From the NCBI GenBank assembly GCA_010909165.1, contig MU008171.1:558001-622000 (forward strand): a stretch of 64,000 nt of DNA. Direction: 5' to 3'. This document shows, in pieces, positions 11,031 to 21,947 of this stretch (the first letter of the stretch is position 1; the number at the start of each line of letters is the position of its first letter). A program made the position numbers and the translations under genes. The notes below the pieces were generated by a model, which was given only the letters and a program-made list of their open reading frames with translations, did not search any database and was not told the DNA's origin. This DNA is from Anthoceros angustus (Eukaryota > Streptophyta > Anthocerotopsida > Anthocerotales > Anthocerotaceae).

Positions 11031-11464
11031 TAAAACATAATTATTGAAAAAAAAAAGTTAATAAAACCTGAATGAATTGTTTGTTCATTAGTTAATGCAA
11101 AAGCACAAAATTTGGCTTTCTGTTCTTGCCACATTAGTGGCAAAGAGAGAAAGCTGCTTTTGAACGGAGTCACGAAGCTTTGACCGAAACATGTACCTAC
11201 AATTAGGTCAAGCATCACACACGTATATCGTTCTCTCAAAAAAGTACCCTTTATTGTCTTGCGCTTGGCACGAGACATAAATCAGAACTTACAAAATTTG
11301 AGAATTATACACATTATTTGTAACTGCAAAGCCTGACCTTAACCACCTTCCTAACAAACACATACACCTTTGTAATGGTCCTGCCCGCTGCAGTTATGGT
11401 TCTACAGATCCATGGACGGAGTTGAGCGAGAAGCTCACTTATTCCCCCAACCGCTAACGTACAA

Positions 11465-11645
11465 CGGAGTTTTGGATAGAAACCAGGGGTTAGACTCAAC
11501 CAGGGATAGACTCTGGATAGCAGTCTACCGAAACCGAAAAAGAGTCTTGGGTAGAGAAAAGAGGTTAAACTCAACCAAGGGATAGACTCTGGATAGCTAG
11601 CAGTCTACCGAAAAAAAAGAAGCGGGAGTAGAGTGTCTCTACCGA
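11465..11645. repeat. Two-copy tandem duplication
   Basis: The phrase GGTTAGACTCAACCAGGGAT, then AGACTCTGGATAGCAGTCTACCG recurs about 90 bp later with small changes (GGTTAAACTCAACCAAGGGA). It lies just beyond the 3' end of the E2 gene, in its likely 3' flank. Confidence 0.6.
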
Positions 11646-11670
11646 AGAAAAGAAAATGAACGGACATTTC

Positions 11671-14600
11671 CTAAAGGAGAAGAGTGTCCGGATCCTCAAT
11701 AAACCCCTTGAATGCTCCAAGCCATTTGGCTCCAACAGCACCTACGGAAAAAGCAGAACAAGGATTCGCATCAGCCACTATCGCAAGAAATTGGAACCCC
11801 ACAATCAACAGGATCAAGGAAAGCCTCGCACCATCAACAACGCGGTGGTCACAGCTGAGTGTAACAGTCATAAACAAGCCCGCTGCAAACTCTCCTGGTT
11901 CCTTGCCAGGAATAACTCGCATTTCAGCTACAAAACACAGTAGCCAAGGACAGAATCAGGGACACCGGCAGACAATAAAGTGATCAACATCCACAAGGCG
12001 ATCGGAATAATCTGCTCACATGATCCAACAGCAAGAATGCAGGATTGCGGTGGATTGATGATGGCACAGAAATGCTTGATACCGAATGGTCCCCCCAAGT
12101 TTGATACGGTGAAAGTGCCACCCTAGTACGATATACAGGACAGGTTAGCATTCAAAATGATCCTCTACCAACAAGAATTGTCACTTCAGTAAACTCAAAG
12201 GGACTGGACACCAATGAGACTGACCTCATAATCTGCCGGTTTAAGTCCGTTCTTCTTGGCCTTTTCAGCCAAAGCCTTCACATCCTCCGAAATTGAGAGC
12301 AAACCTCTCTTATCGGCATCCTGTGATAACAAAACCCTGCTTCGTTAGAAATGGTAAAGCTGCAACACAACAAGTGAGAACTATAGTCACGAACAGGTGA
12401 GCATGTCGTCAACCACACACGCGGATGAAGCATACCTTGATCACAGGAACCATCAGTCCAAAGTCGGTCTGCACAGCAACACTGATGTTGACATTTCGAT
12501 ACCTGAGTAGACAATTACAGCGTGCAGTGTGAATAAAGTCCTCCATGTCCAACAAAGTATTTGTTTCAAAAGCATCCCAAGAAGCAGTTAGGAGTATTAG
12601 TGAATATGCTTCAACTTATAGAATTCTTACTGGCGGATGTATTCATCTGTCCAAGAGCTATTACACTCTGGAACCTTTCGCAGTGCCAACGCTGCTGCCT
12701 GAAAACCCAGCGATTGAATGACTCAGACATTAAAGAACATTGCCAGCAAGAACTACTGAGTAGGTCTCAAGAATGAAGCAAAACAAGACAACTAAGAGCA
12801 CAACACTGCAGCACCTTGATCACAAAATCGTTGATTGAAAGCTTCTTTCCCTTAGCAGCTTCCAGTGCAGCGTTCAATTTGTTGCGCACCCTGTTAGAAA
12901 GCCATCCCAAAACATGAGACTTGTTCTACTGCTACTCACACGCACAGAGCTGTTCATCTTGAACTAACAAGATCCACATCAACCAAAACCAGACAAAACA
13001 AAACAAAATGCTGCAACAGCTCTTACGCATTCAGCCGATCAACACGAGTATCCACTGACAGATAATAATGTGGAATCGTCTGTTTTGAAAGCAAAAGGCG
13101 TTGGGCAATGACCTGCAACATAAGAAAATTACACAGTTTTTTTAGCACAACCATTCATCTCCAGAGTGAAGTTTGGGCTAACGCTGAGCCAGATAAAGGA
13201 GCAGGAGACGACACCCTTCTGATCTGGGTATTTGGAGACTCTGTAAAGTCCAAGTCCCCAGCTGATGCAGGGGCTGCACTGTGGGAAGGTATTCCCCGTG
13301 AAGGAGAAGGCCCTGAAGCTGCATACAACAAGTTCTAAGCATACATAAACCAAAAGTAATAGAACAAAGAAGCGAGCCTCTTGCGCTACATTATTTTGAC
13401 CAGAAGTCATACCTAAAAGATCCTCAACATCTGCCCTTACAATGCGTCCATCAGGACCAGTACCTCTTATACTTGCAAGAGACACCTGGAGACAGCCAAT
13501 TGCACAAAAAGATGGACTTCATTGGCTCTGCCAAATGTTAAACCAAATACTATGACAACAATGAATACCTTGCAGAAAGGGAAGCAAAAAGCCACCAAAT
13601 TCTCGAACTAAGCTTCCACGCTGTACTCTGGACCCTACAGCAAGCAATTACACAGCATACGGCAGGAGCTTACACTCTTGTCCTCAGCCAGCTTCCGTGC
13701 AGCAGGACTTGCAAATACCCTGCCACCTGATGGTGTAGATGAGGGCGCCCTTGGAGCCTCTGATCTGCTGGGCAGAGCCGTAGATGTGGGTGGTGGACGT
13801 GATTCTGGCCTTGGTTGAGCTTTCGGCGAATCACTCTGGGGAGGTGCCTTTGGCGGTGCAGAACCTCCACCCCCCCCACCACCACCACTTCCCCCTTGGT
13901 AGCTACTGAACTTGCTTACATCACCTTGGTCTTCCACCACTATGCAAATAGGCTGGAATGAAATATAAAGGATGTTCTATCATGAATGAACTGAGCTACT
14001 TGAAGTCAGCCCTCAATGATCAGATTAACAAGCGAAACACCTGACAACATGACCTTTAGCTGAAGGTATACCTGTCCAACTTTAATATCCTTGGCACCGT
14101 CTCCCACAAGGATCTTAGCGAGATAACCTTCCTCCATTGACTCCATCTCCAGGGTCGCCTTATCCTAAACATGAGGACGGCAATAGGCAAGATTCTGTCA
14201 TGGCCTCCAGACATTCTATACCTGCATCTGAAAGATGAGCCGGAATACAAAACGTTCAAAACTTTACCGTTTCAATCTCACAAAGAACATCACCCGGTAT
14301 GACTTTATCGCCCTCTTTCTTCCGCCACTTTGCAATGTTTCCCTGACACATTTGTGCATAGAAACATAATCAGTAAGTTAAAACCTCAGCTGAATTCCCG
14401 TCCCAGCAAGGCATTCACATCAGAGAGGCCACACGCCAAACACAAAATACCACAAAGAGTGATGCAGGTTCGGAACACACCTGGGTCATCGTAGGTGAAA
14501 GAGATGGCATCCCGATTTCCTGATGCGGAGGCACTGGGAACAGCAAAACAAACATCGATCAGCAAAGCCTTCAAAAGCAAGCCAGCGCACAACCTCGCAA

Positions 14601-15092
14601 TCACGATAAAAACCCTAGGTCGGAGTGCAAATGCAGATGGCCAACGGAGAGCAGCGCAGGTTATGGATGGCTTTACAGTCTCCTGAAGCGAAAGACCTGG
14701 ATGGCTGCAACATCGAACATTGCTTGGGAAAGGACAGTGAATCGTGTTGCGAATTGGGCCTGCACAGCCCAGGGGCTACCTCTTAGGCAGCTGGGGAAAT
14801 ACTGCGTTCAGACCTATCCGATGTCTGACGACGAAGCGACCCCTCGTCGACAAATCAGCGCATCGCTGAGAGCCCGGAACATGCGAACATCAAAACTGCA
14901 TTTCCAATGCAGCGACATCAAAACTGACCTGATGGAGCCACCTTGAATGCCGTGGAGAGCTGATCTGCAGGCCGCAGCAGCGATTCCTCGATGCTGGAAC
15001 GCAGTTCTGGACGCAGCTCGGTAGCCACCATTCCGCGTGATCAAAGCTGCTGCAGATCGCACAGCCAGGCCCGCCGCCCGGCGCGACGCCAT
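11671..15092 (-). CDS. Dihydrolipoyllysine acetyltransferase (E2) of mitochondrial pyruvate dehydrogenase
   Basis: E2 moves the acetyl group from pyruvate to CoA via its lipoyl arm in the mitochondrial matrix. Coding exons: 15092-14823, 14533-14481, 14342-14268, 14164-14072, 13952-13674, 13485-13413, 13318-13215, 13112-13027, 12890-12815, 12698-12631, 12502-12436, 12320-12225, 12122-12020, 11927-11832, 11741-11671. From the second exon on, all junctions are GT-AG and in phase; the total of about 537 aa is the plant mtE2 length. The first exon is an Arg/Ala-rich presequence ([20 protein letters not shown]). Then come the lipoyl domain ([17 protein letters not shown], then [10 protein letters not shown] with the lipoylated Lys), a Pro-rich linker, the E3-binding domain ([12 protein letters not shown], then [17 protein letters not shown]) and the catalytic domain ending [11 protein letters not shown], with His and Asp of the active site. 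The first splice donor is not canonical in frame (an in-frame TAG precedes the nearest GT), so that junction is unresolved. Confidence 0.92.
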
Positions 15093-15134
15093 GGCTACGG
15101 AATGCAACGCAATTACAGCACCCAGACCTCTCAA

Positions 15135-16247
15135 TAAATAGTAGCAGGTGACCGCTTCCGTGGCCTTGGCCTATTGCTCCATGTGTTTTCGCCTGTGGCT
15201 CGCTTGCACAACCTTTTGGAGTTCCCCTTACGATTAATCCTTTATGGATTAAACAGGCCAGGCAATAACGAGTCCAGTGGAATCAAATACGAAGTCCTTT
15301 GGGATTCCCGGCTTACAGAACCTGATGCAACGCAATCCACTTGCAACAACACACAACGAGAGACTAGACGCTGGCTAGCTCTTTGGGAAACACACCCAAG
15401 ACTAGGACCTTAAAAAATATTATTTTAAGGGGGGTGAGTACTTACCTCAATTAAATACTGGGGTACCGGAGGAGCTAAGGTTTTCGACGAAAATTAATTA
15501 ATTAATTATAGTAAATCTTAAATTTTAAATAATATTGAAATAAGTGGCCGAAAACAAAAAAAAATGCAAAACGGTAATTGCCGAAAACATGCTGGTCGGT
15601 CGCGAGGAGCGGGAGACTGCAGGCTTCGACGCCAGGAGGGGGAGAGCGCACACCTCCGCTGGGATCCAATCTATCGGTCGCACATCGAGATTGGATTCGT
15701 TCCTTTGAGGGGTCCAATCTCTGTGCAGCTGCAGCACTACACAGACATTTGCAACAACTGCTGCCATTGGTGCAAAGATTTGCAGGCTTTGCTGTAGATC
15801 GGGCTGCTAGAGTGGGAGAGGCGGCATAAGATGCAACAGCAGCAGCAGCACCCGTTGGGTTTCCATGGTAGTTTCCAGCAGCAACATCCCGGTAGGGGCA
15901 GAGGTTAGCCTTGGGCTGTCCATGTTTTCTCACTCTGGAGGAACAGGGTGTGCATGTGCAGCCCAACAGGCATCAAATGGGTCAAGGGAGGATGTTGGGT
16001 GTGGGTGGTGATCAGCAGATGATCAACGTCTCGAGGATACGATCAATATGCAGGCTAACAACGCACGTCCAGGCTTACAGTAAAGCATCAACATGTAGAT
16101 CCTCGCTGAAGTTCTTGTGTGCTTTCCTCTAGCGATTATTTGTAGAATGTAGATATGGAAGCCCTACTAATTGCCACTTTCATGTCCGGGCATTCTGTGA
16201 CAGGGTTACTTCAACCAACGATTCTACAGAACCTTGGTAACAGTACT
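15135..16247. other. Spacer with a possible CAG-rich pseudogene scrap
   Basis: The first 350 bp are the likely E2 promoter side; CTCAATAAATAGTAG at about 15130 is a weak TATA-like stretch. From 15560 to 16140 the plus strand is GC-richer and contains ATGCAACAGCAGCAGCAGCA at about 15830 and several short frames in different phases, which looks like an old processed or broken gene. I cannot name it. A run of ATTAATTAATTAATTA at 15495 is a short microsatellite. Confidence 0.35.
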
Positions 16248-16352
16248 GGATGCAGAACAGCTGCATTAATACGCCACAGCAAGTGTTGAAGAACTTGTTT
16301 TGGATGCAAAACAGCTTCATTAATGCCCCACAACAAGTGTTGAAGAACTTTC
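16248..16352. repeat. 55-bp tandem duplication
   Basis: The segment TGGATGCAGAACAGCTGCAT, continuing to AGTGTTGAAGAACTTG, is repeated directly with a few substitutions (TGGATGCAAAACAGCTTCAT). It is non-coding as far as I can see. Confidence 0.65.
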
Positions 16353-16639
16353 AGGTGCCTACTTTAATGTATTATTGTTGCCTTCCCACGTCATCGTTGG
16401 TTTCAAAATCATCAAACTTTGCAAGGTTTTCAGGTAGATACTGTACTCAGGGTTTCAGGAAGTGGAAATTACTTGTGAGCAACATGTTGTCATACTTGAA
16501 GTAATGCACTTGATCTGTTGCGAGCCTGGTCCTGAAGCCGAATGGGCGTCATGATGGCTAGCACTGACTCTTGATGCGTTATTTGCTAAGCAATTCGTCA
16601 TGACTTCCATTATGTTAGTAGCCTCTTCATCCTCTCCCT

Positions 16640-18260
16640 CCTCTTCCTCAATCAATAAATAGCGTCTGGAGATTCTTCACTGACCCCATCAAAAATACCT
16701 AAAAGTAAGGAGTTCACCAGGTTTGCCTCCATAGCTTCACTTTGAAAGTCTCGGCGAAATGATCTTAATATTTCTGCTTTTTCCCATCCTTTACAGATTA
16801 TGTCCATTTCCTTGATATGTTTCCAAGCTTCCAATAACCAGCCACATGTTAGTGGCTTGAGCCCTTCAGCTTCAAGTGCTTTTTCATTAAAGGTGCCTCT
16901 TGGTCATTTAACTGATGTTTCACACAACCTGCAAGCCATGTATTGAATTGCATTCGAAATGTGTGTTTCAACGGTCTTTGAATGATAATGTCAGCGGGCT
17001 GTAACTTACTTGAGCAGCTAGCGGGGACAAACACGATGCGAATATGAGAACAGTTAGCTTTCATCCAATCTAAAAACTCCCTTGACTTATGGATTTACTA
17101 GCAGTCAATGAACCAGACCATTTTCTGGTTTGCCGGTAAACCAAGTGCCCTTAAAACACCAGCATGATAAGGTACTAGGATATGATGCACAAATTCTCTC
17201 ATGGTCTTCATAGTGGACCAATGAGTTGATGAATAGGTTACCTCAAAATCTGCATCCTTGCATGCAATGCCACTTCAGAATGCATTGATTTGCTGGGGAA
17301 GAAATTGACCACGAGCTCTTGACTATATAACTCCAGTGATCTCTGCTCCATGTTCTCAACTCCAAGGACATGGATATCCTATGACCCTATACTTTCCCAA
17401 GTCCTCACACCATGTGTAGGTAGAAGATGAATACCAGTCTGATCGCTATTCACTACAAGGGCAGCTGGAATATTGTAAACTTTTACCAAATATGCAATCC
17501 AAAATGCCATATAATTCCTTTGATTCTCCCAATCTTGTGGTAATTTACATGCTGCACTTGTAGCCTTCAAGTGCCAATTGAGGTGCCTCTTTATGAATTT
17601 CCTTGCCCATTTTACAGTGACTTTAAACCCTCCTTTGTCTTGTGTGTCTTGGAGCAGTTCAGTAGCTCTATGCGCTATAATCTCATACAATATAGGTTGG
17701 ACTATTGGTCCTAATAATGGTGCACCCTTAGTTCTATGCCCTATAATCTCATACAATATATGTTGCACTATTGGTCCTGATAATGGTGCACCCTTAGCTC
17801 GAATTCTTTTTAGGGTAGTGATCAACTTTGTTATAAGTTCAGGCTTTCCAATTAGCACATCTAAGTACTCTTGTCTTCAATCTGCTGAATGTCCTTGTTC
17901 TACTGCTCTTACATATTTTGGTGACAGTTCACGAGTTCTTGAGAACCACAAATAAAAATTACTCCTTGTCAAATAATCATAAAGATTGCAACGTGTACCT
18001 AGTTTTTTATGCACCCTTCTCAAATAGAATATGATGTCGCTGAAACTTCTATATGCCTTGACAGCAGCTGCAATAAGAGGCCATAGGTCAGGATTAAACC
18101 AATTTGTATACCTTTCTCTTTCTCTTTCCATTTCTATTCTTGCAATCTTGGAAGAAGAACCACCTTCTTGTTTGATCGTTCTCTTCACCTTTCCCACTTG
18201 GAGCCCTTTGGAACATTGAAAAGAGCAGCTCCACATGGCTCCTTTCATGGCCTTATAAGT
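16640..18260 (-). pseudogene. Pogo/CENP-B-like (DDE_1) transposase, dead
   Basis: The order of motifs on the minus strand fits a pogo-group Tc1/mariner transposase. An N-terminal basic part is at 18248-17877. A helix-turn-helix region follows (VTVKWARKFIKRHLNWHLKA near 17600). The first catalytic Asp is in VVNSDQTGIHLLP near 17440. The second is in MVWFIDC near 17120, immediately followed by two stop codons where the family has WSxHKS. The third region is RIVFVPASCSSKLQPADIII near 17000. The C-terminal tail runs to about 16650. A 66-bp in-frame duplication (KGAPLxGPIVQxILYEII twice) lies at 17680-17810. Stops and frame breaks show the gene is inactive. Terminal inverted repeats were not found by eye. 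Confidence 0.8.
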
Positions 18261-18940
18261 GGTCTCTTTGGCACCTTGGTGGATGATGCATGTGCATGGG
18301 TGGGATCTTCCAACACCTTCTTCTCCCTTTCTAATGCCTTATTCCTCTCCTCTCTAGTTGCATGCTTAAACATGAAGTGATTGTTATTTGCTTGCTAAAA
18401 GATATCGCCGGCATCTACTAGCATAAGCATTAGCTAGCAAGAAGTTGGTATGAAAGAAATAAAGACCTATAAAGCCTATGTTGAAGTATGATCTACACCC
18501 CTACTTAGGTACCCACCTATTTCATTTGGTGTTCAAACCTAGGTTATGAGCCAGTCTTAAAAGCCATGGTGTTAACTAGGTAAAGAGGAAACAAAAGTCT
18601 TAAAAACCATGGTGTGAACTAGGTAAATAGAAAAAAGAAATCATAATATGTATTTTTGGTTTTTTCTATTTATTTATAATTTGTGAGGTATTATAAAATT
18701 ATCTAGGAAGGTATATTATCATATCTATTTAATCTACTAACAAAATATAAAAATTATTATATATTATGTTAAAAACTAAGATTATAAACTCATACAAGTT
18801 GGAAATGTTTTTTCAAAAAATAATTATTCGACATTAGGGTGTCCAAAACCGGTGGCATTAATGTGTGTCCAAATGGCTTAGGCCAAACGGACAAACATTT
18901 ATAAGAACGTCCTTAGTAAACATTCTGCGCTTAGATCGGT
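18261..18940. other. AT-rich spacer
   Basis: No gene is recognised. The phrase AAAGCCATGGTGTTAACTAG at about 18560 recurs with changes 50 bp later. From about 18640 to 18840 the DNA is very AT-rich. Confidence 0.4.
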
Positions 18941-19316
18941 ACTTAGATGGGGTGCCTAAAAGGAGTGGATGCCCTTGATGCAACTAGCATAACTTAGATG
19001 GGGTGCCTAAAGTAAATCAGGTGCCTACGGGGAGTGGATGCCCTTGGTGCAACTAGCATAATTTAGATGGGGTGCCTGAAGGGAGTGGATGCCCTTGGTG
19101 CAGCTAGCATAACTTAGATGGGGTGCCTAAAGGGAGTGGATGCCCTTGGTGCAGCTAGCATAACTTAGATGGGGTGCCTAAAGGGAGTGGATGCCCTTGG
19201 TGCAACTAGCATAACTTAGATGGGGTACCTAAGGGGAGTGGATGTCCTCGGTGCAACTAGCATAACTTAGATGGGGTGCCTAAGGGGAGTGGATGCCCTT
19301 GGTGCAACTAGCTTAG
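18941..19316. repeat. 51-bp minisatellite, seven copies
   Basis: The unit begins ACTTAGATGGGGTGCCTAAA, then GGGAGTGGATGCCCTTGGTG, then CAACTAGCATA. Copies start near 18941, 18992, 19062, 19113, 19164, 19215 and 19266. The spacing is 51 bp except for one interval lengthened by a partial copy (AAGTAAATCAGGTGCCTACG). Copies differ by only one to three bases, which suggests recent expansion. Confidence 0.9.
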
Positions 19317-19344
19317 ACACATCATGGTATAAGTTGTTAAGTAC

Positions 19345-19600
19345 CAAGTCCCATGACGGAAATCCGTCCTTAGTGGACTTAAATAAAATTCTTCTTATTC
19401 TTCTTCTTCTTCCTATGATAGCTAATTGATTCTTTTTTTAGTGGTGCAGTCTTTTACTCTATAACAGGTAGTTCAACTCTTAATTTTTAAGAGAGATTTT
19501 ATTGAGAATTTTATTAACTTTTAGACACTTCATTATCATGATAGGCACCTCATCCTAATAGTAAACTAACCTAAGGAATGCTTGACCTAAAAAATGCTTG
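19345..19600. repeat. Direct repeat, left copy
   Basis: AAGTCCCATGACGGAAATCC, then TAAATAAAATTCTTCTTATTC, then TTCATTATCATGATAGGCA, then AAGGAATGCTTGA. The same ordered blocks recur at 21333-21600 with about 80-90 percent identity by eye, about 1.99 kb away. The blocks contain a polyadenylation-like AATAAA followed by a TTC-rich stretch. Confidence 0.7.
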
Positions 19601-20560
19601 ACCCTGCCCCGCCACTGCCCATGCCATCGATGCCCTCGTTCTGGCCGCCGTCGTCGATGCCCCTTAGCCTCGCCTCGGGCTTGTTTTGTGGTGGCCGATT
19701 CGGCTCTTGAGCATGGGGCATTGGGGTTGACATTGCGGTAAGCATGGGGTGGAGGAGGTCGCAGTTATTTTTATTTTTGTCGATTTTTTGAGGTTATGAC
19801 TTGTATTATCGCTAAGCGTAAAACAGTTAAATATGTAGACAACAGGGTATCAATATTGGAGATTAGATTACAGTCCACCCCCCTAATTGGGTCTGGTTCG
19901 AAGTGCCTTTAGAGGTCCCATTAAGGGAGGTATCCCGATTATATTTTCTCTACTTAACAATAATAAAAATATTATAAATTAAAAAATCAAAAATACCCAA
20001 AAAATGAAAATTTCAATTTTGATTGATAGGTTTCACTAAAAATAGCTTTTATCACCTCTCTATATAGTTGTTTGAAAGCTAGCACTCTCTCTCTAAGCAA
20101 CATAAAAAAACCTCTACCTATCATAAAGGAAAAAGCTTACCTTAAGAGTCTTCAATCACACCTAAAAGTCGGGTGAAACTAACATGAATGTATGTTTGAA
20201 AAGGTCCCAATTACCATTAAGGGAAAAGTCCTATTTGTTACATCGTAAACTAAAGGGAGTAGGATGGGAGGTCCCATTTAGAGAGGAATCCCATTTATAG
20301 AGTTCCCAATTAGGGGGGGGCGACTGTACTTAGTATTGAGGACAAATACGAAGACAACGCGGTATCTGTATTGGAGACTAGAGTACTTAATATTGAGGTG
20401 GAGAATATTTTTTGAAGGGAAAAATATGAGTCTCTTTTGGCTAAGCACCAATCTTTGGCATGGGATTCTGAGGACGAGGGGGGTGAGGAGGGCCAGGAGG
20501 ACGAGGGGGATGAGTTCAATTTCGTAATGGATGATCTCATAGATAAGAAATTTAGTAGTC
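19601..20560. other. Spacer between direct repeats
   Basis: No gene is recognised. Two related segments occur: GGTATCAATATTGGAGATTA near 19848 and GGTATCTGTATTGGAGACTA near 20360. Two copies of a CCCATT-AGGGAGG-ATCCC segment lie near 19917 and 20272. These look like fragments of a duplicated element. Confidence 0.4.
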
Positions 20561-20563
20561 AGC

Positions 20564-21249
20564 ATGTTATCATTAGAAAATTATAACAGGATCTTGAAAC
20601 GACAAGCTCATGAGCTAAAGATTTTTGAGGCGTCTTTCCAGGTCCAGTTTGATTCATTGCTTTTGCAAGTCAATGCCTTGCAAATTCTTGTTCCTTGTGT
20701 GGGTTGCTTGTCGAAGGCAAATCTGGCTCCTCGTTTGGAAGGCTACAAGAAGATTATTCTCTAAGATTATTCATGCACAGAGGGAAGAAATGCACAGTTA
20801 CATGGCCAAAAAGTTGCAGGGTTTGGATTATCAGGTTAGAAGACTCTCGGAAAGGTTGATGGAGCAAGGATTACAAAATGAAGTTTTTTCACGGACCATA
20901 TATTATTGCATCATTTGTGGCTGCAAAGGAGTTTCTCAATAGGCTAGAGGTCGATGTGATCATTCCTCAAGCCTTCTAGCTTGGAAAGGATCCTGGTAGG
21001 GAGCGCATATTGATTATGACTTTTCATTCTATGGATGATCGCCTCAGTGTTATGAAGGCTAGGTCTATGTTACGGACAACTCAGATATATGTCAATGAGG
21101 GTCTTACACCATTGCAATGGAAGACTAAGAAGGAGAAGTTACCCGCTTTCAGAGCAGCTCCTGCTGCAGGTCAAGTGGCTTTCTTTTGTGGGGATGAACT
21201 GGTGGCGTTTGGCCCTCGTTCACGCAATTTCATTGACACTGTTGATTGA
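20564..21249 (+). pseudogene. L1-ORF1p-like protein fragment
   Basis: Plus-strand frames 20564-20764, 20625-20942 and 21010-21249 follow in different phases. The first two are rich in Gln, Leu, Arg and Glu and look coiled-coil-like (MAKKLQGLDYQVRRLSERLM). The third reads ILIMTFHSMDDRLSVMKARS, then LRTTQIYVNEGLTPLQWKTK. This resembles the central RNA-binding region of LINE-1 ORF1 proteins (pattern VxFxxxxDRxxVLKxxxxLKGTxIxxxEDLTPxxxxxR). In live LINEs this protein binds the element RNA. The gene is broken by at least two frame changes. The match is by pattern memory and could instead reflect another nucleic-acid-binding family. Confidence 0.5.
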
Positions 21250-21332
21250 TTGAAGATCATTTGTATTGTTTGAATTTTACCTTTACATTAGTCTAGATCA
21301 GTTTACCGCAATCTATGCAGTTATCATATTTC

Positions 21333-21600
21333 AGTCCCATGACGGAAATCTGTCCTTACTGGGCTTAAATAAAATTCTTCATCTTCTTCTTGACTTTAAA
21401 GTGGCCCATTCTCTCTCTGAGCAAATCAATAGGTAGCTTCATAAAACTGCACAAACACATTATATCAATTTTTACGTGAGATTTTAAAAATTATTTTATT
21501 AAATTTTAATTGTATTAAATTTTAGATCCTTCATTATCATGATAGGCATCTTATCCAGTAGTCAACTGACCCAAGGAATGCTTGAGTTTAAAGCGGCCTA
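21333..21600. repeat. Direct repeat, right copy
   Basis: Partner of 19345-19600. It follows the stop of the L1-ORF1-like fragment by about 85 bp and begins CAGTCCCATGACGGAAATCT, then AAATAAAATTCTTCATCTTC. It could be a retroelement 3' end or an LTR-like repeat. Confidence 0.7.
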
Positions 21601-21716
21601 GTCTCTCTGGGCAAATCAATAGGGGCTTAGAAAACCGCACAAACAAATAATACATATGCAACGTGTGATTGACAATGAAGAATGTACAACGAGCATGTCC
21701 TCAACCATCTGGGCTA

Positions 21717-21947
21717 GGCGGCAGAAGGATGCATAACAGCTAAGGCCCAGACGTACATCCCATGTAGGAAGGCCATGTGTTCATTCTTCTTACTATTGAG
21801 ACTCATGGGGCCATGGACAAGGATTTTCGGAAGCGGAAGGATGCACAACGGCCCAGGCCAACACGTACACTCCATGTAGGAAGTCCATGTGTTCATTCTT
21901 TTTATTATCGAGACTCATGGGGCCATGGACAAGGATTTTGGGAAGTT
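21717..21947. repeat. About 116-bp tandem duplication
   Basis: Two consecutive copies contain GCAGAAGGATGCATAACAG or GCGGAAGGATGCACAACGG, then CCATGTAGGAAGGCCATGTG, then TGAGACTCATGGGGCCATGG, then ACAAGGATTTT. I see no gene in it. Confidence 0.7.

Noticed and set aside
13635-13940. Stand-alone Gly/Pro-rich protein
   Set aside because: It is the linker and E3-binding exon of the E2 gene.
14814-14990. Extra 33-bp intron in E2 exon 1 (CAG/GTCAGT to ATGCAG)
   Set aside because: Thirty-three bases is too short for a plant intron and the frame is open through it.
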